From assembly GCA_003526525.1 (NCBI GenBank), contig DPVV01000213.1:1-8780 (forward strand): a stretch of 8,780 nucleotides of DNA. The letters run 5' to 3'. How positions within the stretch are numbered: the stretch's first letter is position 1; the number at the start of each line of letters is the position of its first letter. The notes below the pieces were generated by a model, which ran no database searches, was not told the origin of the DNA, and saw only the letters and a list, made by a program, of their open reading frames with translations. The stretch is from Lachnoclostridium phytofermentans (GTDB taxonomy: Bacteria; Bacillota; Clostridia; Lachnospirales; Lachnospiraceae). The position numbers were made by a program, and so were the translations under genes. Below are positions 5,907-8,780 of this stretch, in pieces.

Positions 5907-6766
5907 TTTTAGACAGATTAACGAAACAATATAAAAATAAAATTGCTGTAGATAGACTTTCTCTTGAACTAAAACCAGGTGTCTATGGGCTGTTAGGAGC
6001 CAATGGAGCAGGGAAAACAACTCTTATGAGAATGATATGTGGCGTATTAAGGCCAACTTCAGGGGAGATTAAATATAATGAAATTGATGTAAGCCAAGAA
6101 GAGTATCGAGATATTTTAGGATATCTTCCACAGGATTTTGGTTTTTATCCAGAATTTACAGCAATTGAATTTATGTGCTATATGGGTAGTTTAAAGGGAT
6201 TACCAAAGCAAAGAGCAAAAGAAAAAGCAGTAGAATTGTTAGAGATGGTTTCATTAACGGAGGTTGCAAAAAAGAAAATAAAAACTTTTTCAGGTGGCAT
6301 GAAGCAACGCTTAGGAATTGCTCAAGCACTAATAAATAATCCAAAGATTCTTGTGCTAGATGAACCTACTGCAGGTCTCGATCCAAAGGAACGTATCAGG
6401 TTTCGAAATATAATCTCAAAATTAGGAACAAACAGAATCGTATTATTATCAACGCATATTGTTTCTGATATTGAGAATATAGCTACCACGATTCTAGTGA
6501 TGAAAAATGGCCAACTAATTCATAATGGAAGTTTGGATAAGATAATTACAGCCATACAAGATAAAGTCTGGGAATGCGTAGTATCGGAAGAGAAGGCAGA
6601 TGAATTTGCAAAAATTTATCCAATTATCAATGTTAGACAAGAACAGGAACAAATATTTTTGAGACTGGTTAGCGAAAGCAAACCATGTGAAAATGCAATC
6701 AATGGGAAAGCTACTTTGGAGGATTTGTATTTATATTATTTTAGTGAGGTGACAACCTATGAATAA
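5897..6766 (+). CDS. ABC transporter ATP-binding protein (ABC-2 exporter type)
   Basis: This encodes 289 residues from ATG 5897, with CGGAGG at 5884-5889; it overlaps the upstream gene by 10 bp. All nucleotide-binding elements are intact: Walker A GANGAGKT (34-41), Q-loop Q79 in LPQDFGFYPEF, signature FSGGMKQR (131-138), Walker B ILVLDEP (151-157), D-loop AGLDP (159-163) and H-loop H187 in STHIVSD. The roughly 80-residue C-terminal extension is typical of exporter ATPases of the CcmA/drug-resistance/bacitracin-type group. It would hydrolyse ATP at the cytoplasmic face to power the permease encoded next. The substrate cannot be inferred from the ATPase alone; peptide antibiotics or lipids are plausible by family. 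Confidence 0.96.
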   Translation: MELVLDRLTKQYKNKIAVDRLSLELKPGVYGLLGANGAGKTTLMRMICGVLRPTSGEIKYNEIDVSQEEYRDILGYLPQDFGFYPEFTAIEFMCYMGSLKGLPKQRAKEKAVELLEMVSLTEVAKKKIKTFSGGMKQRLGIAQALINNPKILVLDEPTAGLDPKERIRFRNIISKLGTNRIVLLSTHIVSDIENIATTILVMKNGQLIHNGSLDKIITAIQDKVWECVVSEEKADEFAKIYPIINVRQEQEQIFLRLVSESKPCENAINGKATLEDLYLYYFSEVTTYE

Positions 6767-8036
6767 TTTTCTTACACTAGTAGGATTCGAGTATAAAAAA
6801 ATTTTCAAGAGAAAGAGCACTATTATCAGTTTTCTATTTATTTTAGCAGTGCTAGTAGTTATGGGGTTAGGCAATATTTTAGGAAGTGAAAATTGGTACT
6901 CCGGTGAGAAAGTCTCTATGTTGGATGCTATCAAGAGAAATAAGGATACCATACATTTTAAGGCAGGCGTTATGGATGAAGAACTGATTGGCGAAGCAAT
7001 AGAGCAAAATGCAATTATGATGGCCAATGATGATAACTATTTGATTAATGAATACGGTAAACATCTTAAGCCAGAAGCTTATATTAAATATGTCTTACCT
7101 TATGAAGACATTGTTGATACAATCAACAATGTATATGAGACTAATGCTGAAACGTTGTCCACAAATGGCTTTACCATTGTTAACGTGAATAGTGTCTTGC
7201 CAATTGATACATTAAGGCCACAGGACGCGAAAGATTTCTATAAAAAAGTAAATCAATATGCCACAGACTCAATTATTGGGAATACTACCTTGTCACAAGA
7301 TGAGAAAGAAAAGCATATGGAGATGCTTTCTAGGGTAAAGATTCCTTTTCACTATGATTATAGTGCTGGATATGAACAGTTTCTGTTTCTATTTCAGATA
7401 CTATCCTTAGTAATATTGGCGGTTATAGCCATTTGTATAGCACCTATTTTTGCAGATGAATATCAAAACAGAACAGACTATCTTTTGTTATCAACTAGAT
7501 TCGGAAAGAATAAAGAAATTATCGCAAAAATATTTACAGGAATAACTCTTGCGCTGGGGATCACAATCATTACATTGTCGATTGCAGTAATCGGGCTATT
7601 CAGCATTTTTGGTAGTACGGGAGGGAATATGGCAATACAATCCATGAATGTATCATCCACTTATCCTGTAACATTATTGGAAGCTACGATGATTTCTATA
7701 GGTGTTGTACTTGTAATGTCAATATTTTTCGCAATGCTAACGTTACTATTTTCATCATTGTTCAAATCATCATTTCCAGTTATCATACTATCTTTTGTTG
7801 TATTAATAGCACCTAGTATTATTAATGTTTCACCGATACATCGAACTTTGTATCAAATACTTCAAATATTTCCTACTAAGGCATGTACCGTAGTAGCTAT
7901 TTTCTCGCCATACCTATTTAAATTTAGGGGTATCGTATTAACGCCAGCCATCACTTATGTTGGATTTGCTATCGTTGGTTCCTTGATTATTTTACCATTT
8001 GCGTACCGTGGATTTAAAAATCATCAGGTTGGATAG
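6759..8036 (+). CDS. ABC-2 type transporter permease with large extracytoplasmic loop
   Basis: This encodes 425 residues from ATG 6759, with GAGGTGA at 6746-6752; it overlaps the ATPase gene by 8 bp. The N-terminus FEYKKIFKRKS is the usual amphipathic entry helix of ABC-2 permeases, followed by TM1 (about 21-40). A roughly 165-residue hydrophilic domain (about 41-206) should be extracytoplasmic. Five further segments lie near 207-230, 258-284, 305-333, 338-358 and 395-416. A YLLLSTRFGKNKEIIAKI stretch (241-258) after TM2 matches the cytoplasmic coupling region. One permease per operon suggests a homodimer, or a heterodimer with the six-TM protein. The large loop may bind substrate or signal. 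The end (FKNHQVG) directly abuts the remnant of a regulator gene, so the 3' border may be a recombination junction. No terminator is seen after it. Confidence 0.92.
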   Translation: MNNFLTLVGFEYKKIFKRKSTIISFLFILAVLVVMGLGNILGSENWYSGEKVSMLDAIKRNKDTIHFKAGVMDEELIGEAIEQNAIMMANDDNYLINEYGKHLKPEAYIKYVLPYEDIVDTINNVYETNAETLSTNGFTIVNVNSVLPIDTLRPQDAKDFYKKVNQYATDSIIGNTTLSQDEKEKHMEMLSRVKIPFHYDYSAGYEQFLFLFQILSLVILAVIAICIAPIFADEYQNRTDYLLLSTRFGKNKEIIAKIFTGITLALGITIITLSIAVIGLFSIFGSTGGNMAIQSMNVSSTYPVTLLEATMISIGVVLVMSIFFAMLTLLFSSLFKSSFPVIILSFVVLIAPSIINVSPIHRTLYQILQIFPTKACTVVAIFSPYLFKFRGIVLTPAITYVGFAIVGSLIILPFAYRGFKNHQVG

Positions 8037-8520
8037 GTTAATTTCCGTTTTAGAAAGAATCTACCAGTTATATCAGAAAAAATCACCTTGTTATGAACTA
8101 TCTGCTGTCAGTCTTTTATGTTCAATGTGGATAGATTTATACCAGATTTTATCGGTTAATTCATTTGAGTCAAAATCATCTTTTTCTCCTGATATTCACA
8201 CACAGAAACAGATGATGTGCTACATCTAAGAAAATGCTGCTGAACGGTTAACATTAGAAGACATCGCACGTTCCGGATGTATCAGTCGCACAAAATGCTG
8301 TCAGATTTTTCGGGAATATTTAAATAAAACACCTATGGAATTTCTCAATACTTACCGTTTAGAGATGAGCATGGACATGCTCCGTAATTCCGATTTATCA
8401 GTAACAGAGATTGCCTATAATTGCGGTTTCCATGGACTCAGTTATTTTTCTGAAATTTTCAAAAAATATAAAGGTTGTACTCCGAGTGAATACAGAAACG
8501 ATGAAATTGTTTTTATTTAG
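8037..8520 (+). pseudogene. Degraded AraC-family regulator (N-terminus lost, in-frame TAA)
   Basis: One frame reads through from about 8030 to TAG 8518-8520 apart from a single TAA at 8227-8229. The first part (LISVLERIYQLYQKKSPCYE and on to SLLCSMWIDLYQIL) resembles the linker region after the sensor domain of AraC regulators. After the TAA comes ENAAERLTLEDIARSGCIS and a second helix-turn-helix, LSVTEIAYNCGFHGLSYFSE, ending in the family's typical CTPSEYR. The TAA sits where homologues usually have a Q or H codon (MMCYI-x-ENAAE), consistent with CAA to TAA. The N-terminal cupin-like sensor half is absent: the frame runs back into the permease gene with no homology and no ribosome binding site. 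The ATG at 8335 would make only the second half of the DNA-binding domain. Most likely non-functional. Confidence 0.85.
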
Positions 8521-8541
8521 GGCGGTAAAAGAAATAATTAT

Positions 8542-8546
8542 GGAGG
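8542..8546 (+). promoter_or_regulatory. Ribosome binding site of the VOC gene
   Basis: GGAGG lies 7 nt before the ATG at 8554 and supports that start. No convincing promoter or terminator is visible in the 33 bp between the pseudogene stop and this start. Confidence 0.7.
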
Positions 8547-8553
8547 TTATTTT

Positions 8554-8780
8554 ATGATTAGCACATTAGGTCAAGTTATGGTTTATGTGAATAACCAAGA
8601 TGAGTCTGTAAAATTCTGGACTGAGAAGGTAGGTTTTACTGTAATATCTGAAGAGGATAATGGTGAAGGGATGAGGTGGATTGAGATTGCTCCACAAAAG
8701 GATTCGCAAACATCTATCGTACTTCACAATAAAGAAGTAATCGCAAAAATGGGATCGGGGGCAAATTTAGAAGCACCGTC
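8554..8780 (+). CDS. VOC (glyoxalase/bleomycin-resistance fold) protein, 3'-incomplete
   Basis: The first 75 codons are present and the gene runs off the window. The opening GQVMVYVNNQDESVKFWTEK followed by VGFTVISEED is the characteristic first beta-alpha-beta unit of vicinal-oxygen-chelate proteins, and RWIEIAPQKDSQTSIVL provides the next strands with an acidic residue (E in WIEI) at a usual metal-ligand position. The first metal-ligand position, often H, appears to be Q7. Family members of about 120-130 residues act as metalloenzymes (glyoxalases, dioxygenases, thiol transferases) or as antibiotic-binding proteins; the specific role cannot be told. It lies directly behind a decayed AraC regulator that may once have controlled it. 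With no terminator seen after the ABC operon, read-through transcription is possible. Confidence 0.88.
   Translation, partial: MISTLGQVMVYVNNQDESVKFWTEKVGFTVISEEDNGEGMRWIEIAPQKDSQTSIVLHNKEVIAKMGSGANLEAP

Noticed and set aside
7999..8229. Separate small gene of 76 codons overlapping the permease end
   Set aside because: No ribosome binding site; its first codons are permease sequence read in another frame and the rest is the front of the AraC pseudogene.
8416..8421. TATAAT inside the AraC remnant as a promoter for the VOC gene
   Set aside because: It encodes conserved AraC residues (AYNCGF), lacks a -35 or TG extension, and is what AT-rich coding sequence gives by chance.
8335..8520. Stand-alone 61-residue AraC protein
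   Set aside because: It contains only part of the DNA-binding domain, and the same frame continues upstream with AraC homology to the TAA and beyond; better explained as part of a pseudogene.
1..8780. CRISPR array, tRNA or rRNA gene, riboswitch, insertion sequence or attachment site
   Set aside because: No regularly spaced short identical repeats, tRNA-like cloverleaf, rRNA motifs, conserved riboswitch core, transposase or terminal inverted repeats were seen on reading both strands.

Overview
The window looks like chromosomal DNA of a low-GC, Gram-positive anaerobe. The best guess is Lachnospiraceae or another Clostridia lineage. The grounds are strong AT bias, purine-rich AGGAGG-type ribosome binding sites 5-9 nt before nearly every start, a BspA-type leucine-rich repeat (LRR) surface protein, and an ECF sigma / ABC-2 exporter cassette. 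This placement is inference from style, not from a marker gene.

Layout. (1) Bases 1-1931 are the 3' part of a large BspA-like LRR protein gene whose start lies outside the window. Its 3' end carries a tandem 74/73-bp duplication and a frame disruption, leaving about 35 codons of out-of-frame LRR sequence (to 2037). (2) 2150-3016 encodes a membrane-anchored extracytoplasmic protein of unknown function. (3) 3196-4505 on the minus strand is a two-gene unit: an AraC-type regulator with a GyrI-like effector domain, then a small PUA/ASCH-like protein with a 2-bp gap. A hairpin with a minus-strand T tract (3064-3090) closes it. The GyrI-like half also has its own well-placed internal ribosome binding site and ATG. 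(4) 4506-4707 is a divergent promoter region with an extended -10 element facing each way, an inverted repeat and a 9-bp direct repeat. (5) 4726-8036 on the plus strand is a tightly overlapped four-gene operon: ECF sigma factor (TTG start), six-TM membrane protein, ABC ATPase, ABC-2 permease. (6) 8037-8520 is a decayed AraC-family regulator missing its N-terminal domain and carrying an in-frame TAA. (7) 8554 to the window end is the start of a VOC/glyoxalase-fold gene.

How the parts may work together. The sigma factor probably drives its own operon. The six-TM protein sits where an anti-sigma factor is normally encoded but has no recognised anti-sigma domain, so it may be an unconventional membrane sensor/anti-sigma or an extra transporter subunit. 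The ATPase and permease, the latter with a roughly 165-residue extracytoplasmic loop, would form an exporter or an envelope-stress/antimicrobial-peptide detoxification module. Substrate and signal cannot be read from the sequence.

The most interesting points are the sigma/six-TM/ABC cassette, the internal start in the AraC-GyrI gene, the frame-disrupted LRR tail, and the AraC pseudogene abutting the permease stop codon.
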